Shown here piece by piece: positions 22,713 through 32,309 of a DNA stretch of 64,000 nucleotides. The notes under the pieces are model-generated. The model was not told the DNA's origin. It ran no database searches and saw only the letters and a program-made list of their open reading frames with translations. The stretch spans positions 260,490,709 through 260,554,708 of the forward strand of contig OY998175.1 in the NCBI GenBank assembly GCA_963921935.1. Reading direction: 5' to 3'. The DNA is from Galeruca laticollis (taxonomy: Eukaryota > Arthropoda > Insecta > Coleoptera > Chrysomelidae). Made by a program: the position numbers and the translations under genes. Positions within the stretch are counted from its first letter, which is position 1, and every line of letters begins with the position of its first letter.

Positions 22713-22798
22713 AAAATGCTATAAAATGTGCTCAACGAGTTTGGATAAAATCAGAATGTAAGAAATGGTTCAAAGTTAGAGACTCCTTAGACAACTAC

Positions 22799-23695
22799 AT
22801 GAAAGTTGTACATTCAGAACTCACATTCCAATTACATCCAGTAGAATTTGACTATTCGGATGACAAAATTAGGGAAAATGTCAGGACGATGAAGCATATT
22901 AAATTTATGAAACAAGAAAAGAGGCTACAGAATCTTGAACACACACAACATAAAATTCAATACTCAAAACATCATGAAACTGTAAGTACCTACATACCAA
23001 CACACTTTGCACCACGATTTGAAAACCTTTCAGACACTAATTTTACAGATAGTGGAATAGAGTTTCTAAATAAAGGTTTAAAGTACAGCATACCACCAAA
23101 ATTTACAAATAATATTGAACAAATTATAGCTACAGGGTCAGGATTAGCTTTAAAATCTAATTCAAATAATTTTCTTCATGAGAAATTAAAAATTGCCAAT
23201 TTAATCAAAAATATTGAACCTTCAAAAGTTGAACGTCAAACAAAAAATGACATTACAGTTTCAAATGCAATAAAAAAGAAGATACAGGATAATAACCTAA
23301 CAGTTACAAAATCTGATAAGGGGAACACAACTGTCATTTTGACGACTGAAAATTACAATTCCAAAGTATATAACTTTATAGAATCCAGCGATGTAAAAGT
23401 TTTTAAAGCAGACCCAACAAAAAAGTTTTTTAATAATGTAAGGGATATTGTAAATAAATCAAATTATCTTTTAAATGATTACGAAAAGTGGTCTATCATA
23501 CATAAGAATCCTCATTGTCCACAATTATATGGAACAGTTAAATTACATAAAGTAACGAAACCAATTAGACCTGTAGTCTCTTATGTTAATGCTCCTAATA
23601 ATATATTGGCAAAGAAGCTCAACAATAAACTCAAAACTTACGGATATGGATCTCAGTACTCAATTAGAAATTCAATAGAACTAATCGACAAGTAG
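22799..23695 (+). pseudogene. Penelope-like protein, N-terminal and early RT, right copy
   Basis: A 298-codon frame with SELTFQLHPVEFDYSDDK, THFAPRFENLSDTNFTD and NNLTVTKSDKGNTTVIL, then DPTKKFFNNVRDIV, QLYGTVKLHKVTKPIRPVVS and NAPNNILAKKLN. The KSDKGN box is characteristic of Penelope-like RTs. Coding similarity begins upstream of the first Met, at about 22712, right at the palindrome centre, so the true start is not certain. It ends in a stop at 23695, just before motif A. Confidence 0.88.
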
Positions 23696-23707
23696 AAAGC
23701 AAACGAT

Positions 23708-24058
23708 TTGCGAGATAACTATAAACTCATTTCGTTCGATGTAACTAATATGTTTACTAAAATTCCTCCTAAAGAATGTCTAATACATGTAAGAAAATTA
23801 CTAGAAGATAAAAATATTAATCAAGGAATAATATCAGATATACTTAATTTATTTAATGTATGCATTGATCAGAATTATTTCACTTTTGACAATAAGATAT
23901 ATAATCAAAATGAAGGTTTACCAATGGGAAGCCCTATATCTCCTATTTTAGCAAACATTTTTATAGACAATTTAGAAAGAAAGATCTTTGAAAGTAATAT
24001 TTTGAAAAATATTTTATTTGGGTATAGATATGTTTTATGGGTAGTGAACGTCAATTAG
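23708..24058 (+). pseudogene. Penelope-like RT core, right copy, catalytic box deleted
   Basis: Continues the protein: KLISFDVTNMFTKIPPKE, NEGLPMGSPISPILANIF, then FGYRYV followed by a frameshift. Compared with the left copy, 19 bp that encode the two catalytic Asp residues of YVDD are missing at about 24031, so this RT cannot be active. The next frame (24037) picks up at MGSERQLDVFF. Confidence 0.9.
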
Positions 24059-24942
24059 ATGTATTTTTCAACCACATCAATAATTTACACCCGAGAATTA
24101 AATTTACATTAGAAATTGAAGAAAATACCTCAATCAATTTTCTTGACTTAAAAATTCAAAGAGTTAATAATGTACTTGATTATTCAATTTACCGAAAACC
24201 AACAGAGACTGATGTGACAATTCCATTCAATTCTTACCACCCTATGTCACACAGACTAGCAGCATATAATTCAATGATACATAGAGCTTTTTCAGTTCCT
24301 ATCAACAAATGTAATTTTGATAGAGAGATTAATATAATTAGACAAATAGCAACATCTAACAGTTATCCATTAGATATGATAAATAAGCTAATTAGTAAAA
24401 AAGAAGAAAACGTGGCATTACAACTAATATATCCTAAACAAGCTGATGAAATTAAAACTTATAAAACCATCACATATGCAGGAAATATTTCTAATAATAT
24501 TCCAAAGATAATATCTTCAGCAACGAATGCAACAATTTCTTTTAAAACAGAAAGTAACGTTAGTACAAAATTGTTAAATGTAAAAACAAAAATACCACTA
24601 TTAAAGAAGTCAGGTATATATAAACTCAAATGTCCAGAATGTAATGCTGTCTATTTGGGTCAGACCCTTAGGAATTTTGAAATACGATACAGTGAGCACT
24701 TACGAGCATACAAATTAAAACAACCAGATAAATCCCCCTACGCAAAACATCTACTTGACACCAATCATTCATTGACACCTAACACAGAACTAGAAGTGCT
24801 GCATATTTGTGAAAAGGAACCAGAACTGGATTTCCTTGAAGAACTGGAAATTAGAAGACATTTAAGAAACCCACTATATGAAGTTGTCAATGAACAGTTA
24901 AATGTAGGGAGTTCTCCACTAATAAACTGTCTTCTAAAGTGA
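24037..24942 (+). pseudogene. Penelope-like RT thumb and GIY-YIG endonuclease, right copy
   Basis: A 301-codon frame. Residues ~1-180 are the RT C-side (INFLDLKIQRVNNVLDYS, RKPTETDVTIPFNS, HPMSHRLAAYNSMIHRAF). From about residue 191 the nuclease starts: GIYKLKCPECNAVYLGQT gives the GIY and Y-L-G halves with a Cys-x2-Cys between. RNFEIRYSEHLRA supplies the conserved Arg, and DFLEELEIRRHLRNP lies near the C-terminus. Stop at 24942. The nuclease part looks intact even though the RT upstream has lost its catalytic box. The 3' untranslated tail follows to 25765, interrupted by the insertion at 25060-25451. Confidence 0.92.
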
Positions 24943-25021
24943 TAATTGTAAAGATCAGCAGATATAGTTTTCCTGGTTTTCTATATCATTGCACAGTTAT
25001 ACTGATCCCTATTGGCAAAAT

Positions 25022-25036
25022 GATATCCAGGATATC
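25022..25036. repeat. 15-bp palindrome in the Penelope 3' untranslated region
   Basis: GATATCCAGGATATC. The same word is present at 19906-19920, 49937-49951 and 51098-51112, one per Penelope family-2 copy that reaches this far. It is conserved while flanking positions vary. Confidence 0.85.
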
Positions 25037-25059
25037 ACCATAGGGCTAATATTATCTAA

Positions 25060-25451
25060 ATTGAGTGAATGAAAACGACGAATACTCAGTGTGTATTAGT
25101 TTTTTTCTAACTTAGCATAATGTAAACAAATTTCTTTTCTTAAAAGTCGCTTTTCCATCGATCGTAGAAATCCGAGGGGTACGTTCTTGGAAGCTTTAAT
25201 TCTTGCAAAAATAGGAATGACATCATGTTTTAAACAATTCTGGATGAAGTATCTATCCATTTCTACTGTACAGTAGTTAATTAGAAATGCCTGTGGATAT
25301 GGTGTACACACTAGATGTAAATGAGTGAATGAAAACGACGAATACTCAGTGTGTATTAGTTAAAACACACAACAACTAATACACACTGAGTATTCGTCGT
25401 TTTCATTCACTCAATTTACATCTAGTGTGTACACCATATCCACAGGCATTT
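25060..25451 (-). mobile_element. nested 392-bp mini Penelope-like insertion with 14-bp target duplication
   Basis: CTAATATTATCTAA occurs at 25046-25059 and 25452-25465; uninterrupted copies (51122-51136) have the single version. Inside, a ~43-bp unit (ATTGAGTGAATGAAAACGAC...) occurs at 25060-25102 and again at 25320-25361 in direct order, and an inverted ~79-bp arm lies at 25374-25453 facing 25283-25361. The minus-strand frame 25311-25096 encodes QNCLKHDVIPIFARIKA and RLLRKEICLHYAKL, resembling the N-terminal regions of Penelope-like proteins. The direct repeats fit the pseudo-LTRs of that class. Confidence 0.75.
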
Positions 25452-25609
25452 CTAATATTATCTAAGCTTCAATATTTGTAATATCACATCTTCTTATTTT
25501 TCCTATAAACATATATTAAGCCATTCACAAGTTAGGTTACTTCTTGATCTAGCCAAAAATAACTACTAAACATCAGGTAGGAATAAAATGAAATGTAACT
25601 TCTGTCATT

Positions 25610-25643
25610 CTGACGATGATATTGATTTATCGAAACAATTGTC
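25610..25643 (+). ncRNA. candidate hammerhead ribozyme, Penelope composite 1 right end
   Basis: CTGACGA (fits CUGANGA), one extra T, helix II GATA/TATC with loop TTGATT, GAAAC, loop AATT, then GTC at 25641-25643. The base pairs A-U and C-G of a two-pair helix III close over AATT. Helix I can form from AAT with the upstream ATT, then, past an internal loop, AGAA with TTCT at 25600-25603. Hammerheads with short helix III are known from Penelope-like terminal repeats. Confidence 0.55.
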
Positions 25644-25765
25644 AATTTTTTAGAATTTTCAATAATTTTTATTATATTGTGGAATTAACTAGAGATCGTT
25701 AGTTTCATTTAAAAACACTAATATGAGCATATTCCACGAAGTAAGGGTCGAGACAGTTAATTTCA

Positions 25766-25777
25766 TTTTATATTGCG
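25766..25777. repeat. 12-bp target-site duplication, right copy
   Basis: TTTTATATTGCG, identical to 19621-19632. Confidence 0.9.
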
Positions 25778-26755
25778 GTTTGTACATTTTTGCAAAGTTA
25801 TAAAGATCCGGTTTTAACATTTGTTCACTTTTATATATGTTTTTTTCAGAAAGCCAGTTTTCTAATTATTATTTAGTACAAGCAGTCGTAGGTAATTTTC
25901 CATTTAGAACATTGTGATATGGGGCGTTATCAATTACCACAACAGCGTTTTTTGGTAGGTTTGGAATAAGTTTCTTGTACACACTCCTCATAATTTTCGT
26001 ACGCTATTTCATTATGATAATCTCTTGTTTTTGACTGGCAATTCCACATAATACCAGCATTAGGTACAAAACCATTTCCATTTCTTGCATGCACAATGAT
26101 GAGCCCATCACATTTTGAAACAGGTTTTCTTAATCCTTCGTTACCCTTGTCGCTCCATTCTTTAAGGTGCATGTGACATGAATGAATGTATGTTTCATCC
26201 ATACAAATTATAGGTTTGTTCTGTTTTCTGCACTTTTTTATATTTCTTAAATATAGTAGGCGTAAATGTCTGATTTCGTGACGTTCCATTAATAAACTTC
26301 TGTTGTTTTCCATGTTGGTCCAACGAAAATCCAAAGAATGTATTTGTTTCCGCAGCGATTCGCGATTTTATTTGAAGTCATAACCATCTGCAAAGGTTTG
26401 GTGTACATTTTTTAACGTGGGTACCTTTTTCTCGGATATGTGATAATTTATTACGCACCTTCTAAGCACAGTTTTGTACCGAAAAGCGTTCTTTGCCTAA
26501 CTTTTTTAAATCATTCAACAAATAAATATTTTATGTACGAAAATCGATTCCAAAAATTTACTATCGAGTATAAATTTGTTAAATGAACATTGGTTTAAAA
26601 ATGTTATTGCAATGATTGAAACTTACCTTTGTAAATGGAATTGTTGACTTGCCATTGTTTGCCTCTTCGGTCGTGAAATTTAAAATGTTCATAATTATTT
26701 CACGACACTGGTCACTCAACTTTTCATGAACCACTTTACTTTCTGGAGTCGCCAT
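25766..26755 (-). pseudogene. Tc1/mariner-superfamily DDE transposase, N-terminal two thirds, with an intron
   Basis: Minus strand. Exon 1 is 26755-26627 (Met start, 43 codons, MATPESKVVHEK...). A GTAAGT donor at 26626-26621 and a TAG acceptor at 26499-26497 bound a 130-bp intron. Exon 2 reopens in phase at 26496. It reads KTVLRRC, VPTLKNVHQTFADGYDFK, a stop (TAA, 26368-26370), RESLRKQIHSLDFRWTN, then NNRSLLMERHEI. The first catalytic Asp is in ICMDETYIHS; WSDKGN, KCDGLIIVHA and NGFVPNAG follow. After a frameshift at about 25945 the second Asp is in VVIDNAPYHN. Two stops in tandem follow near 25880. The third acid lies at 19560, beyond the Penelope insertion. Product would cut and paste the element's termini. 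Confidence 0.85.
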
Positions 26756-28394
26756 AACAAGTTAGTAATGCACAACTCCGGTAATCACACTTTTCTCTGA
26801 ACTGTACTGTCGAAACGATGCTTACGAATTCTGCCAGCGAAGTGAGCTCTTGCGATCCGCATACGTCTTTGCTACGGCGAATCGGGCGTTGCCAAACTTC
26901 CGACTGCCAAAATTAATTTGCCAACCTGTAAGGTGTTTATTTGCGAATAACTGATTGGATATCTGATCCACTATTAGTCCGGGGGTAGAGCTGTTAGATT
27001 GACGACGTTTTATTTTGGCTGCAGCTATAAAGTCATCTCTTCTCACTTTATTCAGTTATTGAATGATAATTGGTCTTTGTTTGTTGGGAATTCGAGAGTT
27101 AGTTTGAAGATTGTAAATTCTGTTCAAGAGTGGCGTTTTAGCGATATGTTCTGTTTCAGAATGTCGTTTCGGGGGAAAATTTTTAACATAAAGAAATATG
27201 ATAACTAAAGAGGGCTGCGCTGAAGTTTAACTATAGAGCCTCAGTACCAAGTAGAATATTATTGACTAAAAACACAAAATAACGCACCTGATATTTTACA
27301 TGAGAAGATGAATTTTAAAGAGTGCAACATAATTTTAAGTCTTAGTTTGAGAATTAACAAGACTGTTCCTTATTTCTATTGACAAATACTTAATTTTTTA
27401 TTAGATTATTGTAATTTCTATGTATTATCTCAATTACTGAGGCTGTAATGCTAAAACCACAGATATTTTTCAATTTTTAGTTTTTATAAAAGTAATGTAT
27501 GTGTTTTTGTTACAAATAATGTTCCTTAATAAATTGAAAAAAAATTCTTTTACTCATTTCTGAAGCTCGGAATTATTGAATCAGGACATAGTTTTTGCTA
27601 ACGCGTATGTCACAATTTTGACCTAGTGTTTATTTTCGACGGACGCGTAAGGGTGCCGTAAATGCCAAATTGATAACGTTTGTGATTATAAAGAATTGCG
27701 AAAGTACCACATAATGAAACTAAACCACCCAGTCATTTTACAAGAAGACGTATCCGACACAGAAATGTTGATTTTTGGAATAATAATAATACATATTATT
27801 TTCTAACTTTTTTTTATTAAAATAACATTGTGCAGCTATTAATATATAATTAGTTTGAATTTTTGGAATGTGACCACGGTAATTTTGAAAGTTATGCGAT
27901 CTTTTCTTGTTCCTATAAAATTGACAAAATGGCGCATACTTTTTCTGTCAGATCGAAATGCTTTTGTGCCTGGCTGTTGAAAATAATTGATCCGCTGACA
28001 CATTTATTATTTTTTAGATATCTATTATTGTGCCTCTAGTCATGAGTGGTAGCCTTACTATAGCGTTGACCTTTCATAACGTGGTCAAAGAATTCCAGTT
28101 TTATCAATTTCATCTGGTCCAGTATTTCTTAATCCACGTTCACTCGTTTCAATGTATATGGTATATTCATTTTCATAGGTCAAGATGCTATCACCATTTG
28201 GCAATGAATTTACCTCTAGATCATCGTTTCAATAATTATGAGTTCAAGTTGTAGTTTCAACTGCTGCTTGAACTTACTCAAATTCAAGATTCCATTCCTT
28301 GTTGCAATAGTCCTAGCAAATGTAATTCTGCTTATAACGATACATTTCCTTTCTTCAAAGCTCTTTATTATCCTATATTTATTGCTCACTTTGT
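26756..28394. other. no gene recognised
   Basis: Begins with the 5' flank of the transposase. Its right terminus should be within the first few hundred bases, but I found no inverted partner near 19 kb. The open frames at 26822-27046 and 26999-27208 have no motif. A minus-strand stretch around 28050-28200 (NGDSILTYENEYTIYIE) could be the end of an envelope-like gene of the gypsy element to the right, but the evidence is thin. Confidence 0.4.
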
Positions 28395-28620
28395 CTACAG
28401 GATGTTCCAACTAAAATTTGTACCCCCTAAAATTTCGAATTGTGTTAAAATTCTGAGAAAAAATGCAAACACAGGTCAATTTTAACCTACAGGAGGCTTA
28501 CTTTTTATCCTAGTTTCAAACTTCTGTTATCATTCCTTAAGCGCTCAGAACCGCCATTTGAAGAACTTTAAATGGCAAGGGGTGTCAGGTAACACATTAT
28601 ATTGAAGCTGCGTTCATTGT
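28395..28620. repeat. possible terminus of a mariner-like or MITE element
   Basis: TACAGGATGTTCCAACTAAAATTTG at the left edge (plus strand) resembles the TACAGGGTGNTTC starts of mariner-like termini such as the one at 52422. No partner terminus was found, so the extent is a guess. Confidence 0.3.
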
Positions 28621-29239
28621 CTATACAACCTTAATCTTTTTTTTATTTTAAATGATTCTCCATTAGGAAATACGAAATTCTTCAAGGATCATTGATATTT
28701 TTGAATATGGTAATACTGAGCATTTTCCTTTAAAAGTTTTTTAGTTATGGATGGAATGAAACATGGTGTTTTTAGTCTTTCAAAAAACAATTTGGTTAGT
28801 AATTGTATTGTCAAATTCAAAAGTGTCTATGTGTATCATTTTCGAGTGGTTTTCTTGTCGTTCGGTGTTTTTTATATTTAACTTGTCGACAAATGGAACA
28901 GTTGTAGATAAAGTATTATACGTCATTTTTTAGTTTTGGCCAATAGAATTAAGTCGTTAGTTGTATAACAATTTCTTGAATTCCTTTGTGATTTGTGTTA
29001 CCTTCGTGTTGTTGTTTTTGTTGTTGGGATTCAGTTTTAACGTCGTGTATATAGTATTTGATTTGACTAAGATGGAGGCATAGCCTTTAAAAATCTTAGA
29101 AGCTATTCTACTTATGGTTTGGAAAATATTTTCATCGATTTCGTTCTAAAATATCATGGGAAGTTGTAGAATTAGTTTCAGTTGATTCTTTCATATACGG
29201 AAATATTATAGGTAGATCAGAGTCGAAACTATTTACGTT

Positions 29240-29660
29240 ATCTATTGAATAAATTTCAACACGAAAAAAGCATCTGCGTTTGTGTGGCAAGAACCTCTTT
29301 TATATATGATTTCGTGTCAAATTCCTCTTACTCCAGTCTACAACGGACAAGTCGGGAGTTTGGTTCCTTTAAAGACATTAACCATTGTAGGAGTTTATGA
29401 TCGGTTACGATTTGAGTTTATTTTCGAAAAGATATGGCCGAAAGTGTTTTGTACCCCAAAACACTGCCAACAACTAATTTTCAAAATTGTTGAAGACCTT
29501 TGTTCAGCAGCGTTAAGTAAACCAGAAGCATATGTTATCTATTTGTCTCCACCGATTGGTTCCTGGGAGAGGACTGCTTCTATTGCAAAATTAGTTGCAT
29601 CTATGTTCAAAATGAATTCTTCAGTGAAAGCGACGTATATAAGAATAGGTTCATTGATCT
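29240..29660 (-). pseudogene. RNase H domain of a gypsy/errantivirus-like element
   Basis: On the minus strand, shifting frames, the order is: EQRSSTILK, CFGVQNTFGHIFS, QWLMSLKEPNSRLVR and EEFDTKSYIKEVL. This wording (YFRPYL-like box, then LMNLKEPNSKLVRWRL-like box) is that of the RNase H of insect gypsy elements. The open plus-strand frame over the same bases (29282-29662) is a shadow. Confidence 0.7.
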
Positions 29661-30607
29661 AAAGAGACTTGCATCTTCGAACGTCTTTATGTAGAGCAGG
29701 TCAAGTTTAATAATGTGAGCGCCATATTTTAAACAGCTCGTAAGGAGTTTGGTTAATTTGGCAATTTTTTTAAAAACTCTCTGTAGTAATCGGGAAGGCA
29801 TATTTCTTCTTGTTGAAGGGTATTTGGTAATATCCTTCATTTTATCAGGACTAGCGCTTGATGCATTGAGGAGTGATTGTATGGCCTATAAATGATCCTT
29901 ATTCTCTAAGCAATTCGGATTTATTGAGTTAGACCTTGCGGTTATTCTCGCGAAGCTTTCGAAAAATACTTATTAATATTTTCTTGATGAGAGCTTCAAA
30001 AGATAATTATGTCGTTCATATAGACGAAATAAATTTCATTACGGAGTATATTATGCATGACTCTATGGAAGGTTGCTGAGGCGTTCTTCTATCCAAAACG
30101 CATTCTAATTGGCCGTCTTCAACATTAAAAGGGGTTTTCTCAATATCATCAGGATATATTTCAATTTGGTGAAATCCACTGGCTCAATATTAGGCGGGGA
30201 ATTAATTTCAGCGTCCGAGTTTGTCAAGTATGTCAGTTATGTTGGGAATGTGGTAGCGATCGAACTACCAAAGGGGTCAGGGCCAAGGTCATTCGCTAGG
30301 ATTAATAATCCCTTTTTCCAATATTTCGTTCTACTTCAGGTTTATGGATGCAGGTGTATCGATTAGTCTGAGTATAGAGTGCAACTTTGTCTGTGGCTTT
30401 TATTTGATGTTGGACTTGGTTGGTAAAGGATAGGGGTGAGATTAATTTATGGAATGTCACGAAACTGTTTACACAGTTTTTTAATTTAGAGCTTTTCTTC
30501 TGAATTTGAATGAGAACTTCAAACGGGTTGAGTAATGTTGAAATTATAGGAATGATAGTCAGCAGGGATTTGAACAGAAATTTAGAAGATTCCATAACTC
30601 TCTTCAA
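29661..30607 (-). pseudogene. pol: reverse transcriptase of a gypsy/errantivirus-like element
   Basis: Minus strand. The start is clear: LSFTNQVQHQIKATDKVALY, then TNRYTCIHKPEVERNIGK (30440-30310), the segment that opens RT in insect gypsy/errantivirus elements. In other frames YHIPNITDILDKLG follows near 30255-30215. The palm is too broken to find the DD box. At 29840-29700 PSRLLQRVFKKIAKLTKLLTSCLK matches the RT-RNase H connection. Many stops and shifts; inactive. Confidence 0.7.
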
Positions 30608-30829
30608 ACGGTTCTACAACTATGAGTTTGTATAGAGAGACGTTTTGCACATTTTCAGTGTTATTTAGGATATCAACTAAGGCATATCCATTTTTTGAGG
30701 GAGTGATATCTTCTTTGACGCTAAAACTAAATAGTTCAGTGTATGGATTTTAGCAGTACCATTGGGTACATAGACAATTATTGTTGCAGTTTCTATGGAT
30801 TTGGGTACAACTCAAGCGAAAAATAAAAG

Positions 30830-31099
30830 TTATCTTTCGTGTGATAATGGTAGGCTAGCGTTTTGTATTTTTATAAGTGAATTTTTTAGATCGATATGTA
30901 TTTCTAAATCTTTTGAAGTATCGTAATCTATCAGACCGTCAAAGGAATGATGGAATTTAAAACGATAAAATTTCACCACTTTATCTGGATTAAATTCGCG
31001 AAAAGCTGGAATTATAGCGCAAACATCTCTAGTAGTTGTTTGATATACTGAGCTTTTGGTAATTGGTTGTATAGATATAATTCGAGAAATAATTTTCAT
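30830..31099 (-). pseudogene. protease C-terminal region of the gypsy/errantivirus-like element
   Basis: The 89-codon minus-strand frame includes KFYRFKFHHSFDGLIDYDTSKDLE-like wording: FHHSFDGLIDYDT followed by an IDLKNSLIKIQNASLPL segment, which is the end of the aspartic protease unit in insect gypsy elements. The DT/SG catalytic triplet was not found upstream. Confidence 0.6.
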
Positions 31100-31249
31100 A
31101 AATTTCGAATTTTGAAGCGCCGCACTCTATTAGTAATTGTAAGGGAGGAGCAGAAATTATGAGGTATGGAAGATATGTCTTGTCATAAATTGAAAAAAAC
31201 ATCTACGTCTGATTTGTTCATTCGAAAGCGTCTTGAAAATTTTGTTCGT

Positions 31250-32290
31250 CATGGCTTTGTGGTACCTACATAGTTATTGAATTCGTAGGGAGGATTACAA
31301 TTTCGGTCGTTAACGTCATCTTGGTCGAGCATGTTATTTTCAAAAGGGTAGTAAGGTGTGTCTGCTTGATAACTGTCATAATATTGCGTTTGGTCAATAT
31401 TATGCAGTTTTTCAAAAGCAAATATAGGATGTGTTGGTTGGGGTTAGTATTGTCATGGAAGTGGAAGTGCAAAACGATTTTGGTTTCGACTAAAGTTGAA
31501 TCGATTGAATGTATTTGACGAGATGTTACTCATAGGATTTGGTTTGGGTTTAGGGAGATTTGGATTAGGTTCCCACACGTTACTTGAAGCTCGAGAGGAT
31601 TGTTGAGAACCAAAAACTTATCCATTATTCGGAAATCTCTGTAGGATGAATCTGGGTTGAAAACTGCTGATCCGCGGGGAAATGGGACAATGAAATTATT
31701 TTAATTTTGATGGTTTTAATGCAATTTTGGAAATTTTGGATATGGTTTATTCTTAACAGTTTCGTTATCTGGGTATTGTTAATAGCGAATATTATTTTCT
31801 CCTTCAATAAATTGTCTAGCTGTTGCAAGTGTATCGGGTTTTATGGCGCGAATTGTGGAGCCTATCGATTCTTTCAATCCGGCTAGAAATATTTTCACGG
31901 CAGGTACATTGTATGCATTTTTCTTTACAGTTGCAATAGCTTCACCAGTTCCATGACAATCAACGTCATTATGAAGAGCACTCAAATCAGATTACTCTAG
32001 TATAAAAATTAAAAACAGGTCCATTAGAATTTCACCTCAACTGATCTATATCAAAGAGTAATCCGTTTTCGTCTCTCTGATCGTCAACGTGAGCTACCAG
32101 AGCCCTTCCAACTGTTTCCCAATCTTTGTTCATGCAAACGCTGTAAACTTCTTTCGCGTAACCAACTAATTTTCAATATAATTCGAAATTGAACTTTTGT
32201 CTAAAACGCAGTGGGTATTTGTGGGAGTTGGATCCCAATAAGTCTTTTTAAAGAGTTATTCGTCTCTAAGAAAGATGAGAATCCTTTTGG
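31250..32290 (-). pseudogene. gag: gag of the gypsy/errantivirus-like element
   Basis: Minus strand, three or more frames. About 32200-32045: KLVGYAKEVYSVCMNKDWE, then GRALVAHVDDQRDENG and LLFDIDQ. At 31985-31779: an open frame with CHGTGEAIATVKKNAYNVP, KIFLAGLKESIGSTIRAIKP and DTLATARQFIEGE. This is the capsid pattern of insect gypsy gags. At 31828-31625 a polar Asn/Gln/Lys-rich stretch stands where the nucleocapsid would be, without a zinc knuckle. The element's 5' end is probably near 32310. Confidence 0.7.
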
Positions 32291-32309
32291 ATTCGGACTT
32301 ACTACGCCA
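32291..32309 (-). other. possible primer-binding site, tRNA-Ser-like
   Basis: The minus strand reads TGGCGTAGTAAGTCCGAAT just upstream of gag. It starts with TGGCG and loosely resembles the tRNA-Ser type sites of some insect gypsy elements. The LTR that should adjoin at 32310 was not delimited. Confidence 0.3.

Larger units (their letters stand above)
19633..25765. mobile_element. Penelope-like family 2 composite of inverted copies inside a transposase gene
   Basis: A 6133-bp insertion with a minus-oriented copy on the left (19633-22712, itself containing a plus-oriented segment) and a plus-oriented copy on the right (22712-25765). 5' parts meet in the centre and 3' ends face outward. The left end stops at TTTTTAAATGGAA, while the right end continues about 50 bp further to GACAGTTAATTTCAT. 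Each outer end carries a candidate hammerhead core (19705-19738 and 25610-25643) and the palindrome TGATATCCAGGATATCA. The insertion interrupts a Tc1/mariner-type transposase and is bounded by a 12-bp duplication. Confidence 0.9.

Noticed and set aside
28000..28410. Envelope-like gene end for the gypsy/errantivirus-like element
   Set aside because: One short stretch has a plausible ending motif, but no fusion or transmembrane segment could be followed and a MITE-like terminus interrupts the region. Not enough to annotate.
29282..29662. 126-codon plus-strand frame
   Set aside because: The minus strand of the same bases gives recognisable gypsy RNase H text, so the plus frame is a shadow.
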